This document shows positions 33,399 through 45,684 of a stretch of DNA of 64,000 nucleotides, in pieces; position 1 is the stretch's first letter; each line of letters opens with the position of its first letter. A program made the translations under genes and the position numbers. The DNA is taken from the NCBI GenBank assembly GCA_026120185.1, contig JANUWF010001719.1:1302001-1366000 (forward strand), given 5' to 3'. The stretch comes from Voacanga thouarsii (Eukaryota; Streptophyta; Magnoliopsida; Gentianales; Apocynaceae). A model generated the notes under the pieces. It did no database searches, was not told the origin of the DNA, and saw nothing but the letters and a program-made list of their open reading frames with translations.

Positions 33399-34699
33399 TC
33401 TACATTTAAATAAGTAAACATAAAATTATGAGGTTTTGAAAAATCGAAGATATGAGCACAATTAAAATGTATAATTTTCCACAAACAAATAGCCACATCT
33501 AAAAAATATGTGAATAACCCTAATACAAAAACTTTTCATCCAAAGGACAAGAATAGCATTTTTCATTTTTTCTTTATATTAGAGCCACTCGATACTAGAC
33601 AAAGATTCCTATGAATTTTAATCTACTATTTGACAAAGTACAATGGACCTGAAACAAATCATAAATTTTGTAGTTGGTCCCAGTTGTAGACAAGGATTCT
33701 CGATCTAAAAATTAAAAAAAAAACCAAATTCACCATAATAGTAGTTTGTTGATTAAATAATCTCTAATCACTCTTATAATCCCTACTTTATCTTTATTAA
33801 TATAGTCTTTTCATCCCTAAACATATCTTACAAGAACGACAAACCCTAAACCCAATAAACCCAACAATCAAACAAATTGAACCTAAAATAAAGCTGCTAC
33901 CTTTTCACAAAAGGCTTCATCTTCAACAACTTCCTTTTTTTCACGTTCTTCTTTGTCTACGCCATCAATCATGAGGAATCTTCAGATGAAAGGTGCTATC
34001 TTTATCTCAAGTTGGTCGTTCTCTTTTCTTTTTCAGATTACTCTCTCACGATTGCCAAGGCTTGGGGTCTATTTGTTTGATCGCTTTTTTTTTTTTTTGG
34101 ATGGGGTGGGCCTAACATCTGAAGCTATGGCTTGGGTTCGAGATTTTGATACAAAGAAAAAAAAATAGTCAGTCAAGATGATGACGTGGAGTGACACGTC
34201 ATATACCATGTCAATAGAGCCAATCCACATCAACTTCTATTAACAGCGTTGTTGACTGAACCATTAAAGAGGGTGGGATTGTACCTAATTTCGCTAATTC
34301 AAGGACTCAATTGGCTAGAAATATAGTTCAGGGGTTTAATTGTTAAAAATTGGTAAGTTTGAGAGTGAAAATGTGTTTTAAGTCAAATTGAGTTTTTCTC
34401 ATATTGAAGTCGAAAATGACAATGACAGTGCCAATTTGAATATTTCCAGTGTTTGTTTGTTTTGTATGTTTCTGCTCTATTATAAGGTGTTGTATTTTCT
34501 CTATTTACCTTGGCTTTAATGTATTGTGTAATAGAAGGCTTGAAAATCTAAGTAGAAATCAAAGCAGCAATAGAAGGCTTGAAAATTAGTTCATCAAAGA
34601 AGGAGAGAGTATTATATGTTCATATAGATAGCATGGCATTGGTATCTTATATTCTGAATTTTAATGATGTCCCATAGGGATACTACAATCTATTCAGAT
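33399..34699. other. Region upstream of the MULE transposase
   Basis: No conserved coding frame. This probably holds the 5' noncoding part and terminal region of the MULE (for example the GTGGGATTGTACCTAATTTC stretch near 34270), but I could not pair it with a matching terminus on the other side. Confidence 0.4.
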
Positions 34700-35577
34700 T
34701 AGGGTTGTTAACTATTTGGTTTAATTGAATTTTCAAATCCAATCAAATCGAATAGTAAATTTTAATTCAATTTTTAATTATTTCGATTTGATTCCATTCG
34801 ATTTTAATATTTTCCTATAATTTTGATTTGGTTTTTGATTTTATTTAACTAAAATCAAACTAAACCAAAAACAAAATTAAATAAAATATATTTTTTTACA
34901 ATAATTTGATAAGAAAAAATATAATTAAAATTTAAAAATCTTAAAAGAGTTTATTTTGTAACTTTTACTATGATCTCTGTAATGCCGACCGAACCTCTAT
35001 ATAGGGACAAAACCAGAGACTTGGCGTTGGGAGGCAAATTATATGAAATAATATATTAAAGGATAATACTATAATTTTAAAAAAAATTGGGGAGATGAAA
35101 TGTAAAATTTAAAGGGACTTTTTAAAAAAAATTTTAATTTTCTTAAAGTAAAATAAAAATTTTTGAAAATTTTGGGGGAACAGGCACCACCCCCGCCCAC
35201 GCTAGATCCATCTCTGCCACTGTACCCTAAAAGACTTTGATTTAGATTTTAGTTTATACTAGACTTTATATTGAATTTATATTTTAGTTTGTATTAGATT
35301 TTATATTATATTGGACTTTATATTAGTTTGTATGAGTTTAAATTGATATTGACCTAATAGACAAGTGGGCTAAATAAATCATTCAAACAAATCAAAATCT
35401 ATCGAGTTTCAGTTTAAAATTGAATCGAATTGCATTGAACCGAAATTATTTCATTTCGATTGTATTCGGTTTCTTCAAAAATTTGGCTCAATTCAATTTT
35501 AATAAAAATTAAAAAAAATCGAATGAAAACTAAATTTTAAAATCGAAAATTGAACTAAAACCGACTGCACAACCCTA
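34700..35577. mobile_element. MITE-like element with TAGGGTTGT termini, nested
   Basis: The left end TAGGGTTGTTAACTATTTGG is matched by the reverse complement of the right end, TAGGGTTGTGCAGTCGGTTT. Similarity continues into TTCAATTTT-rich sequence. TAGGG-TGT...GGTTT termini are common in hAT-type plant MITEs. I could not confirm an 8-bp target duplication. Inside, at about 34999-35220, a second segment has its own imperfect inverted ends (TTGGCGTTGGGAGG and the complement of CCACCCCCGCCCACGCTAGA), suggesting a nested insertion. Confidence 0.5.
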
Positions 35578-35603
35578 GTTCAAACATCTGAAGAAGCTAT
35601 GTT

Positions 35604-36081
35604 CCAATGTTTTTAGAACCGGATCAGATATCGAACCGAAAAATTTATTGGTTTATGATTTAATTATCTAATCGTAATTAGATCGTAATTGAACCAATAA
35701 TATTATAATTTAAAAATTAAAAATATAATTATTTTAAAAAATAAAATTGATCAATAATATAATGTAATTTAAGTCCATAAAGACATAAACATTCAAATCC
35801 ATGATTAAAAGTAGTCATTCTTAATTTATAACTAATAATTTAATACACAACAAAATTTAAAATAATTTATTGAATTATATAATTTAATTTATTCCAAAAA
35901 ATTATAAAATTTGCCCCCAAGGTTTTTTTTTAAACAACGTCCGGTTCAATATTGGATTGGTCGATCCAACACGATTCGCTCAAAAGGCTACAGTTTTTGA
36001 AAAAATCGACTAGAATATGGAAACCCAACCGATAGCAGTATCGGGCACAATCAGATCGACCGATCCAGTCCCAGAAACGTT
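35604..36081. mobile_element. Mutator-type MITE
   Basis: A 478-bp element flanked by the perfect 9-bp direct repeat GCTATGTTC (35595-35603 and 36082-36090), the duplication size made by Mutator-like transposases. The left end AATGTTTTTAGAACCGGATC and the reverse complement of the right end AACGTTTCTGGGACTGGATC match at about 15 of 20 positions. There is no coding capacity. Confidence 0.75.
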
Positions 36082-36090
36082 GCTATGTTC

Positions 36091-38021
36091 TAGATTTGCG
36101 AGTATTTCATTTTCTCATTTTATAGAGAAACAAATTTTCCAACTAATGGCCTGGCTAATTACGCATGTTCTACAAAGGAACCGTGTATTTGAGTCTTTTA
36201 TTTGCTTCCTAAAATTGTGCAAGGTCCTTGTCATTAGATATTTTACAAAATTCCTTCTTTGAGATTTTGATATAATTAAAATAACAAGACATAAGGTTTA
36301 TGCCCTCTCCATGTATTTATTTTATATATTCAAAAAACATTTAGGAATCTGTCAAACTCCCACCATGGCACTGGTGGCTTTGTAAGGGAAAGAAAAAATG
36401 CTTAACTCATTGTGTTATCAATTTGATTTATTAATGAAATGATTTACTTAGAAAAAAAAATATGCAACTTATTCTTTCAAATACTTTTCACTTGCAACAA
36501 TATTTGCTCCAAACAGGAAGAGAGCGACTTCAAGTTCTATTCTTTTGTTTTTTTTTTCCCAATATGCTCTAGAGTAGAACTTTTTAATATTTGGAGAAAT
36601 TTAGAGAAAATTAAATATGATTTATTTAATCAAAATAAAATAAAATAAATATGTTAGTGTTGGTTATTTAAATTTAATTCATGGAGAAATCCAATTAGTA
36701 TTGAACTATTGAAGATGGGCTATTGTTAAAAGTTTGTTTGAAGTTAAATTCAGTAAATTATGGATTAAATATAACTGGGTTGAACTTAAATAAAACCCAA
36801 AATAATCTTAAGGTTTTAAATACCTTTGGTTATTGGAGTCCTACAAAATTTCTTAAAATCTATCTAGTAGGTCTTCTAAAAACTTCTATGGATATTCCAT
36901 ATAGAGTAACAACCCTAAAATTATGAAATCTTTAACCTATAAATAAGGCATTTCCTTCAAAAGTCGACAATCGCCAAGTTCCAATACAACAAGCTTCGAC
37001 AAGCTTAAATTTTAATATTCTGTTTAAAAAATCTTAAAGGTTTACTGCTCAAACGTTCGTTATTAAATTTTCGTTCAATCCAAAATTAAGCTCTTCAAAT
37101 CTCAAATTAATGTTTTTATAATTTTCGATCTAAAATCAAACTCTTCAGCTTTATTATGCAATTCATGATTTCTTCTTGAAATTTCTTTATTTCAAAATAA
37201 CTATTTAAAGTTTTTTTTAGCATAAATATTAAGAAAGTTACTAAAAACCTTAATTATAAAGCAAAATATTATGTTATTTTTTTTAAATTGAAAAACCAAT
37301 TAATATTGTGATTTATGACAAGTTTGGTAACTCAATTAAGTATTTAAAATTAATTAAATAAGTATTTATTTCTGTGTTTGATAATGATTACTATTAAGTA
37401 ATTAATTAATTAATTAATTACGTTTGATAATAGATTTTTATTATAACTAAGTTAATTAGGACGTATTGAAATCTTATTATAAATTTTAAGTGAATCGAAA
37501 GTTATTTAAATTTAAAAATTGAACATGTTAAATACTCATTTAATTATTAGTATTCTATATATTTAATTTAAATTTTAATAAAATATAGTGTAAAATGATT
37601 TATAATTAATTTAAATTTTAGATTTCAAATTAAATTTTCAAACATTAATTTTTAAAATTCAATATTTAAATATTCAATTTTCAATTTTTAAATTTTAATT
37701 TTATCAAATTAGTTCTTAGTAGAGTAGAATAAGTGAATAAATAGAAAAAAAGACAATGAATATATTTTCAAATTTTAAAATGACATATCTTTGAAAGAAA
37801 AATAAATAAATAACGTAACAATTATGATAAAACTGAAATAGATCTTTGAGGTTACACGAACCCACACATTCCTTCTCATGGTTTCAACACCATAGCTAAA
37901 GTAGAGGTGGCAGTGCAAGTTTTGGGCCCAAAGAAACCTTTTTCCCCTAGTCCTCGAAATACCAAGATTACAACGTCTTTAAATGCTCAGAGCTAAGTCA
38001 AGTGTGGATTTTATATATATA
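36091..38021. other. AT-rich intergenic DNA
   Basis: No gene recognised. It contains a short (TTAA)n tract at about 37396-37420 and long AT-rich runs. It ends at the candidate Helitron 3' terminus. Confidence 0.45.
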
Positions 38022-38281
38022 CTAGGAGAAGCTGTCTCGCGCAAAGCGCGAACTCGGGTACCTGCGGAAATAAAATATCGGTACAAAATATAACAGATTA
38101 TAATAAAATATAGAAGCAACACAGATGAGTTCAAATATTTGCAGTGTTCAAATATTTTATATAAAAAATATAAAAGGAAAATAAAGAATTCTTCATTCAT
38201 AAAATTGGAAGATGCAACACAAAGCTTAGCTATAGATAAAGCAAATCTTGATCATTTACACACCTAATTCAACAAAAGAAT

Positions 38282-38403
38282 CTACATAAGATGATGATGA
38301 AGAAGAAAAAACATTGGAAGAGCAAATGCCAAGGGGCTTAAAAGCTTCAAAAACTTCTCTGGTGGTACATTGCAGTAAGGGTAGGCTCCAATGAAGCTCC
38401 AAC
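38282..38403 (-). pseudogene. Terminal exon-like fragment, unknown gene
   Basis: An acceptor-like TCTTCTAG precedes an open stretch with WSFIGAYPYCNVPPEKFLKL and a short histidine run before a stop at 38282-38284. A donor-like site (CCGTAT/GTAAGTG) near 38495 could end the preceding exon. I do not recognise the source gene. Confidence 0.3.
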
Positions 38404-38989
38404 CTAGAAGACCCACATAAAAGGATATCAATAATTATGATTTAGCTCTAACAAGAATGCAGAAAACTATGTTTTACTTGAATCTAAAACACTTACATAC
38501 GGTCCAAGCTCTCTGTTGTGAACTAATCAGAATGAGTTTCTTGGGGTGCTTCGTGTAAATGCTATTCTTGAACAACTAGAACCATAACCCAAACTGGATA
38601 TTGATCAAAATAACTCATTTGAACTGCAAGTATACTGAAGGAACTCCAAGCAAGTCAGTCTGCTTGAGAGTGCCATACCCTTAATCAGGAGATGGATCGA
38701 TAGCAATAGGCAACACGTGGAATATGGTTCAAGAAAACATTTCTCTTCTATCAGTGCAACATATTTGTGAGACCTGGGCTTTCCTAAAGCATTACATATT
38801 ATACATCAATAAGCAACACCGAAGCGAGATCATAAGTGTCCGTAACACACTGCATCAGAGTTCACCATCCATTATTCCTACTGTTCTTAATACTATGAGG
38901 TACATAATCCTGATCCTATGAATAAATGGAAATGATACACCATTAGTATTTTAAGCTTTTATTTGAGCACAATATAAACAATTTCTCAC

Positions 38990-39045
38990 CGATATATTAC
39001 CACTGATGTCGGATTTCACAATAGCCATAGCAGCTCCAAATTTAT
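38990..39045 (-). pseudogene. Glycolipid transfer protein (GLTP) exon fragment
   Basis: A 56-bp exon bounded by TGCTAG/AT (acceptor) and TCG/GTGAGA (donor). It encodes DKFGAAMAIVKSDISGN, which matches the lipid-headgroup-binding stretch of plant GLTP domains (the KSD.xGN signature). Only this single internal exon was recognised. It lies on the same strand as the ARF and ankyrin fragments, which supports capture rather than a native gene. Confidence 0.65.
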
Positions 39046-39190
39046 CTAGCAGCAAAATATCAAATATTTGACTGAGAATACTCCAGATGAAATGATGAAA
39101 TGTATCCACTATGCACATATAAGGATCAGGAAATGGATGAACACATAAAATTGGAAAAATAACAAGGATGATAATGTAAAGGACGGAGAC

Positions 39191-39305
39191 CTTCAAGGGA
39201 TAATATACATGATATCTCAAAGGCAAGGACATATGAGAACTGTTCAAAGGGCATATAGCCTCTTTGGTCACAAAGTCATCAACCTCCTGGCACATAGCCT
39301 CAAAC
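39191..39305 (-). pseudogene. Exon-like fragment, unknown plant gene
   Basis: An open stretch FEAMCQEVDDFVTKEAICPL and onward, bounded by an acceptor-like ATATCACAG and a donor-like AAG/GTCTCC. It is coding in appearance (charged, no stops) and on the same strand as its neighbours. I cannot name the source. Confidence 0.3.
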
Positions 39306-40051
39306 CTGTGATATATGCTTCCAACCTATGTTCTACCTTTAAATTTGAAACCCATAGTACAATTATATTAGGTTACTGGAACAGAGGTAAAAGGAGATCC
39401 ACCATTAATACTTGTTAAAGGAGTTGTCTCCAAATCCGAATGAGTAAATAACCTGTAGAAATCATATGAAACTTCCTCTAAGAATGGTAAAATTTGTTCA
39501 GATAACTTTTCTCACATGTAGAAACATAATAGAGGCTAATACAATTATAAAAGATTCCATTTATATCTTTTTTTTTTTATCAAATTGAAGCAAATAATAA
39601 TCTCATTAAAACACCTATAAAATAGATATTTTTAGGCTGAAAAAAATTATTTTGAATAGAAGATATAGCCTACTCATCCTAAGGCAATAAAAGAAGTTCA
39701 CAAGTGCTAACACAAAACCAAGTCAACTATTTTAGATTTTGGCACCAACTTTGTATGTAAACAAAAATGCTGTTTCAGTAAAACATATTCCTCAAATGCT
39801 TCTATCAAATGGAAAATTATTGTTGTTGTTCTGCACATGGAATCATTTGTTCACATTCTTTAGAGAGAGTGATACTTATTGCTCCTTTTTTTGCAGCGAT
39901 GCCATAATAGCTGATGTGAATGGCTTGGATTTAATCTTGTCCAATGTTAAGTATATTACAAAAAGGTCATTGAATGCCAAAAAGTATAATAAAAACAGAA
40001 ATAAAAAAATTCTAATGCCCATGCAGGTTTCTTCATTAAACAGTAAGTCAC

Positions 40052-41688
40052 CTTTAAGGATCTCCATTCAGAATCAGGCCATCTAGATGATGGATTACCT
40101 CCGACAACAACTATTGTTCTGCTAAACCTGTATGAATGTTTAAATAACCAGTTAACAAGAACCTTCGAACCCATTGCCTTTAGCAAGTGAAATTTAGCCA
40201 TTCAGTTCCAAGATACCAAACCAAGAAATAATATACAAAAATACCTTCTCTCTGGAACTTCCTCGACCTCAAATGTCATTTTAAACCTCATCCCAACAGA
40301 GAGTTTATGACTTTGAGCTACAAGATACTTGTTAACACTTACAATAAATTCAGATCGACTTGTCCTGGAGATAGAAGGATCTAGTTCAGTTGTGTTTCAA
40401 AATTATACTAATGAAGATAAAATGAAGTTATTGGAAAGGCTGCCATTCGCTAACACAAGAACCATAATCAAGAGGATGGTGAATAAAGGTGGTTAATGAT
40501 GAAAGAAAAATGCAACCCAAAAAAAATAAAGAGAAAAAGCCGTAGATTATATGTATTCCTTGTTCAATTGTAGAATATAGAACTCTATCACATTATGAAT
40601 CTAAATGGTGCGTTTACAAATTTAAAGGCACAACTACCAAAATAGAACACTAATCCCCAAGGTTATACATGATAGCAGACATTTCAATTTCTCCAAAACC
40701 CAAAGAAAAACACAACATAAATTTCTACTTTTTGCTGGAAAATTATAACATTATAAAAGAAAAACACCAATTCACAGCCTAAAACACAATTCTAAGCAAT
40801 TTTATTCCATTCAAAGTGAAAATGACTTTATTTTCCTCATAGAGAAAAAGCATATGCAAGTACCGACAAATAATAACAAAAATCAGAAGATCATAAAATG
40901 ATGCTAAATAATGACATTAAAGAGAAAAGGAAAATTAGATGACCTTGGTTTGTAGAAAACTGAGAAGAGAGTCCCAGTAGAAATGGCATGTGATGCAGTG
41001 GTGAGAACACCCAGATGCATGCTGTGGCTGGATATAACAGAGGATGGCATGTTGTTTAGCTGCCTTATAAGTCTCCTTACTCCAACTCGAAGCTCCCCAT
41101 TTTCCCCTCTATGGAAGGATAAGTAGTAAAATCAACATCTTGAGAAATAGACTAAAGGATATTTGATGCCAAGAGAAGAAAAGCAAAACTTAAATAAGTA
41201 TCCATCTATCATGATACTTTAAGACTTGCCTTAAGAAAATAAATTCATCTCCTGCAACCAATTTCTTTGCACTAACAAATACACTCCACCCCATTGTCAG
41301 CAAGTGACGCCTAGGTTAACCTGACAATAGAGCAAAGCAAGAAGAAAGGGTTAAAAATAAGGCTGAAGATATTGAAATTTGAAATTCATATAAAATAGTA
41401 GTAGATGACGGATACAAGAGACATCTAGGAAAGGCCAGCAGCCAAGTGGAATAATGATTCACAACTATCAGAACATTTCAGAATCACGTTCCACAAGCTA
41501 CACGAACTAAAGTATCATGACTAATCATGTGCTGCTTTACATAAGAAGGAAATGTAATTCTGACAAGTTACAAGCTTTTCTCGCTCAACGAATGAGATCC
41601 TAACCTTGAAAAATGTGCCAAAATGCCATTCATTGCCAAGAAGATCAGTAGCAACCAATTCTTGCCATGGTGGCTGCTGAGACATATC
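40052..41688 (-). pseudogene. Auxin response factor (ARF) gene fragment, five exons
   Basis: Minus-strand exons with splice sites: 41605-41688 (DMSQQPPWQELVATDLLGN...), 41230-41310 ([19 protein letters not shown], with a GC-AG type donor GCAAGT), 40944-41108 ([33 protein letters not shown]), 40245-40364 ([26 protein letters not shown]) and 40052-40127 (FSRTIVVVGG, WPDSEWRSLK). In order these are the B3 DNA-binding domain and the start of the ARF (Auxin_resp) domain. The N-terminus, the middle region and the C-terminal PB1 domain are absent. All five exon phases and splice sites look usable, yet the gene is truncated on both sides. It is joined upstream to an ankyrin fragment within an intron. 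A captured or duplicated fragment is the best reading. Confidence 0.85.
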
Positions 41689-41851
41689 CTGTGGATCATA
41701 GAATTCAAAGACCAGACACAGAAAAAAATATGATCATGAACTGAAATTGCAAGAGAAATCCAAACATTATATTCAAAAGTGCCGTGGAAACTTGAACAAT
41801 TATAGTCAAAAGTGGTTACTAGTGGAGGAAGACAATCATCCGCATGCAAAG

Positions 41852-42414
41852 TAGTCCTCCCATCCAAATTCCTCACCAAGCCCACAACAACATCAGCTCT
41901 GAGAAGCTCCTTCACGACATCCAGGTGCCCTTTCCTAGCAGCCAGGTGAAGAGGTGAACAGTCCTGTGATAATCAAATCCAGCTCCCATCCATTTCTTAA
42001 AACCACCATTAAAACATTTAAAGATAATCAAAATTAAAAAATCCCAACAAAAAAAAAGCATTTTTTCTTTAAAGAATGCTCAATAAATTGTGGGAAAAAA
42101 GACTTCTTACATCAAACCCGACTGTACTATTCTCTCCATCAAAGCCTAAATATTGCAGGGCCCTCCTCCCACTTTCTACTGCTGTCACTGCAACATCCAA
42201 TTTCAATCCATTTCAGTTTTCAAGCAAGCATCCCAATACTAAAAAATCCCTAAATGAATAAGCAACATTTCAAGAAAACAAGAGAAAATCAAACCTTTGC
42301 AGTAAGAAATTTTGAGCAACCTCTCAATGACCTTTCTATCCATAAGACAATCATCCACAATACGAAATCTGATGTATTTAGATCCTCGAGGTCATCAGCT
42401 TCCCTGGCCGCCAT
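41852..42414 (-). pseudogene. Ankyrin-repeat gene 5' fragment
   Basis: Three exons on the minus strand. The first (about 42298-42414) begins with MAAREADDLEDL and, after a one-base frame change, continues RIVDDCLMDRKVIERLLKIS. The second (about 42111-42196) has AVESGRRALQYLGFDGENS. The third (from about 41964) has the ankyrin repeats CSPLHLAARKGHLDVVKELL and then NLDGRTTLHA. Exons two and three join in frame through proper GT/AG sites. The third exon stops being ankyrin-like at about 41852 without a donor site. From there the sequence resembles an ARF intron, whose acceptor is used at 41689. Ankyrin repeats mediate protein binding; the parent gene was not identified. The frame change near 42375 indicates decay. 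Confidence 0.65.
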
Positions 42415-42783
42415 CACCACCACTACTGCTACCACTACCGCAGTGCACGAGGGGCGGTGCCTTTATTGGGGACGGAGGGCGGAAATTTTGAAATTAATGA
42501 TGGCAAAGGAGAGGAACAGGGACAGAGAATAGAAGCACGGAGGAGAGTGGAAAATGAAGGGAAGAAGAAGGTGAGGGCGAAGGGAAGAGGAGGGCGTCGG
42601 TGGTGTGTGGTCGGTAGGGGAATCGTACCGAAAACCAAGCAATGAAGTGGCTGCCTGCACGAAGAATTCTTGCTAGGTGTATTTCATGCTGACACGTTAA
42701 CTCAAAGCAACGGAAACATAAGTGAAAAACCACAAATACCCCTATTGACGAAAAATAAACAGTGCTCCCAACTCCTTTTTCTC

Positions 42784-42789
<6 letters not shown>

Positions 42790-42840
<51 letters not shown>
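42790..42840. repeat. (AG)n microsatellite
   Basis: About 25 uninterrupted AG units. Confidence 0.97.
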
Positions 42841-42844
<4 letters not shown>

Positions 42845-43236
42845 GCCAAATGAGTTTAGGATTATCTTGACTATATTCACCTCATACATATTAATTTAAT
42901 TTAAACGGTCTAATAGCCTTACAAAATTGAGAAAGGTGGTCATATACATAGAGTTCCAATAATTATGTTATGCCAAGTATCAAATAAATTGGACATTTAT
43001 TTATTTTTTAATTCTGACATAGGAAGTATGGATTAAATATAATATATATTACTTATAAGTGTATAATTTAATTAATTAATTTAGCACCTTAAAGTCGTGA
43101 GAATAGAATAAGGACGAAGGATATAAATCAAAATTTGATAAAAAAATATTTTTAACTAACCAACTAAATTACCATTTTATTATAATGAAGTAATATATTA
43201 TTAAGTTAATATTTTTACTTGGTCTAATCCTTACAT
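42841..43236. other. AT-rich spacer
   Basis: No gene seen. It ends at the copia-2 target site ATGTG (43237-43241). Confidence 0.5.
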
Positions 43237-43241
43237 ATGTG

Positions 43242-45057
43242 TGAATGCTTAAAATAACAAAAATCATCAAAACGAAAATATACTAACAAAACAAAAAATT
43301 TACCTCTATGATTGAATGACCCTCTTCGCACTGATGTAGATGTTTGTATGAAGATACTTAAAGTTATTGGATCATGTCCTTATAAACGTCTATTGCGTCT
43401 CATTCACGCGAAATTTTTGATCTTTTGAAATGATTTTCGTAACACAATTGGTGAAAGCTTAAATATTGGATTTTGATAAGCCTTTGAAGGCTTTTCCGTC
43501 TAAATGCTTGCTGGGTTTCTCTGTGATTTGGAAAATTGAAAATCACCTTCACAGAATGCATGAAGAGCTTTTCAATTCAGTTCCACATTCCCTAAGAGAG
43601 AAAGGCCATTTGTGTGAAAATAGAAAGAATCCATACTTTCTGTTATCCTTCACGCAGAACAACACGGGATCCATCCCGTGTTGTCTTTTATTTTTTTATT
43701 TTATTTAATTAATTAATTAATATAATATATATTTTAATTTATTTTATCCTTGGTCATATTTATTGAGCAAAATAAAATTATTTATTCTTGAGTTTGAACA
43801 CCCATAAATAATAAATCTCAATTATTTATTTTTTGGGCTTCCTTAAACAGTCCAATAAATAATTAATAAGCCTAAACAGAACAATATAAAATTTCATACC
43901 TTTTATCTAGTTTATATCCAAATTAATTTTTTAATCATTTAATTTGGGCCTTGGGCCCTGATTAATTAATTAACCAATTAAATTAAATAAAATAAATACT
44001 CTCTCTCGAACATTTTATTTTATTCTAATCCAATAATAAATTAGACTAATAAAATAAAACCTATAATTATTAAGACTAATTCCTTAATCCAATCTTTCAT
44101 GACTTAAGGGTCATTCCGAGGACTAAAAGACACATCGCCTTGACTACTAAAATAACCAAAATATCCCTACTATATAAATAGCTATATTTTGCATTTTAAA
44201 TATTTCATAATATTACAATAAGGAAATATTGATCCTAAGGACAATACTGCGTTAGCAAAGTCTTCGATCTAGAGGTGTAATGACTAAAATACCCCTCCAC
44301 GCATCGCTCTACATTTAGAAAGAAGAAGTGTACTAACACCTCTCTAAAAGACATCTACCATCCTTAGATCTTTAGTTCAATGATCCACGACTCCTGAAAT
44401 ATTTTCACTTTCCAAAGGAACTACCCTAAAGTAAACATCCAAATCATGTTCTTTAGGGCTCTAGATAATTAGATTATTTGAACAGTCACAATGGGCGATA
44501 TAGCGTAGAAGCTATCTTGTATAAGTTTATCTTAATTAACTAGTCACATATACTCAACATACAAGTATATTGGCTCTACGAAAGAACCTCAACTACAATA
44601 TATCAAAGTATATGCTTTTAGTTTCGACAAACCACCAACTCATACTTAAGCGGTAGAGTATTAGTCCACGCTGTAGCAATAATAGTTTGGAATTTTTTAA
44701 ATATTACTTTTAGAAACTACTATTACAGGTCCTATTCTACGTATTCGAAATACGCTCATGCTATAAAGTGAATGGACTACTCACTGGATAAAGGTAAGCC
44801 ATTCCCCATTTGGAATTCATAACACAATAACCTATACATGATGAAATTTTCATTCTCATCAATTGGTTAAGAATAAATATTTATGTGTTAAGTAACCCGT
44901 GATCCATACCTTACTATGAAAAATCACTTACTTAAACACAATTGGTCATTTTCAATAGAAAATCGTGCACAAATAAAATGTAAATTTACAAATAAATTTT
45001 AAAAATAATTCGATAATTATATCAGATAAACTAGTCTAGATGGCATATATTTCAACA
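43242..45057 (-). repeat. copia-2 3' LTR
   Basis: A 1816-bp LTR ending TTCAACA. It contains an 80-codon frame, shared with the other LTR, that has no recognisable domain. Confidence 0.93.
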
Positions 45058-45068
45058 ATCTCCCACTT
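45058..45068 (-). promoter_or_regulatory. copia-2 polypurine tract
   Basis: The minus strand reads AAGTGGGAGAT directly before the 3' LTR start TGTTGAAATATATG. Confidence 0.75.
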
Positions 45069-45244
45069 GCACTCTAAGATTAAGAAAGTCCGTAGGTGCC
45101 TACCCCTATGGCGTCTAAATGTCTCTTAAAGATTCTTTTAGCCAAAGGCTTGGTGAAGGGATCTATTAGGTTGTTCTCTTAAGCTATCTATTTCACAAAG
45201 ATTTCCTGTCACTGAATAAATTCCCGGATCAGGTGGTACTTCCT

Positions 45245-45660
45245 CTAGATGTGCTTCCCCTTCTTGTGGTTCTTGGGTTCTTTGGATTGCGAGACTGCTC
45301 CAGAGTTGTCGCAATACATCACAATCGATCTATCCATGTGTGGTACAACTCCAAGTTCTGAAAGGAACTTCCGAAACCAGACTGATTCCTTAGATGCTTC
45401 CGAAGCTGCCACATACTCAGCTTCTGTGGTTGAGTCAGCAATACAAGATTGCTTGATACTCCTCCATAAAACAGTTCCTCCAGACAAGGTGAAGATATAT
45501 CCACTAGTGGATTTTCTTTTATCCTTATCTGCCTAGAAATCTGAGTTTGTGTATCCAATAGGAACCAAGTCGTCAGTTTTGTAAACCAGCATATAATCTT
45601 TCGTACTATTGAGGTACTTAAGAATATGCTTTATAGCTCACCACGCTTTACAGCTTACCC
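45245..45660 (-). pseudogene. copia-2 RNase H domain
   Basis: The minus strand shows WRSIKQSCIADSTTEAEYVA and ASKESVWFRKFL followed by YCDNSGAVSQSKEPKNHKKG, the copia RNase H core with its conserved DST.EAEY motif. A stop and a frame change divide it near 45490-45560. The expected C-terminal end lies close to the LTR. Confidence 0.88.
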
Positions 45661-45684
45661 CTGCTTTGACTGATATCTACTAAC

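Larger units (their letters stand above)
38022..42660 (-). mobile_element. Candidate Helitron carrying plant gene fragments
   Basis: At 38022-38070 the minus strand reads a GC-rich palindrome TTCGCGCTTTGCGCGA followed 12 nt later by CTCCTAG and then T. This is the Helitron 3' signature: a hairpin just before a CTAG terminus, inserted next to T. Upstream on the same strand lie fragments of at least three unrelated plant genes, all in the same orientation and with introns kept (38282-42414). That is how Helitrons carry captured DNA. The 5' TC terminus was not located, so the right limit is arbitrary. A chimeric host pseudogene or a Pack-MULE is an alternative. Confidence 0.45.

Noticed and set aside
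36017..36262. An 81-codon frame
   Set aside because: It starts within the right end of a MITE and has no recognisable domain.
42494..42889. Open frames across the (AG)n repeat and its flanks
   Set aside because: Low-complexity LSLS / ERER runs; the neighbouring part is the upstream region of the ankyrin fragment.
43466..43708. An 80-codon frame, repeated at 50918-51139
   Set aside because: It lies inside both copia-2 LTRs, with no domain; the repetition is due to the LTRs.
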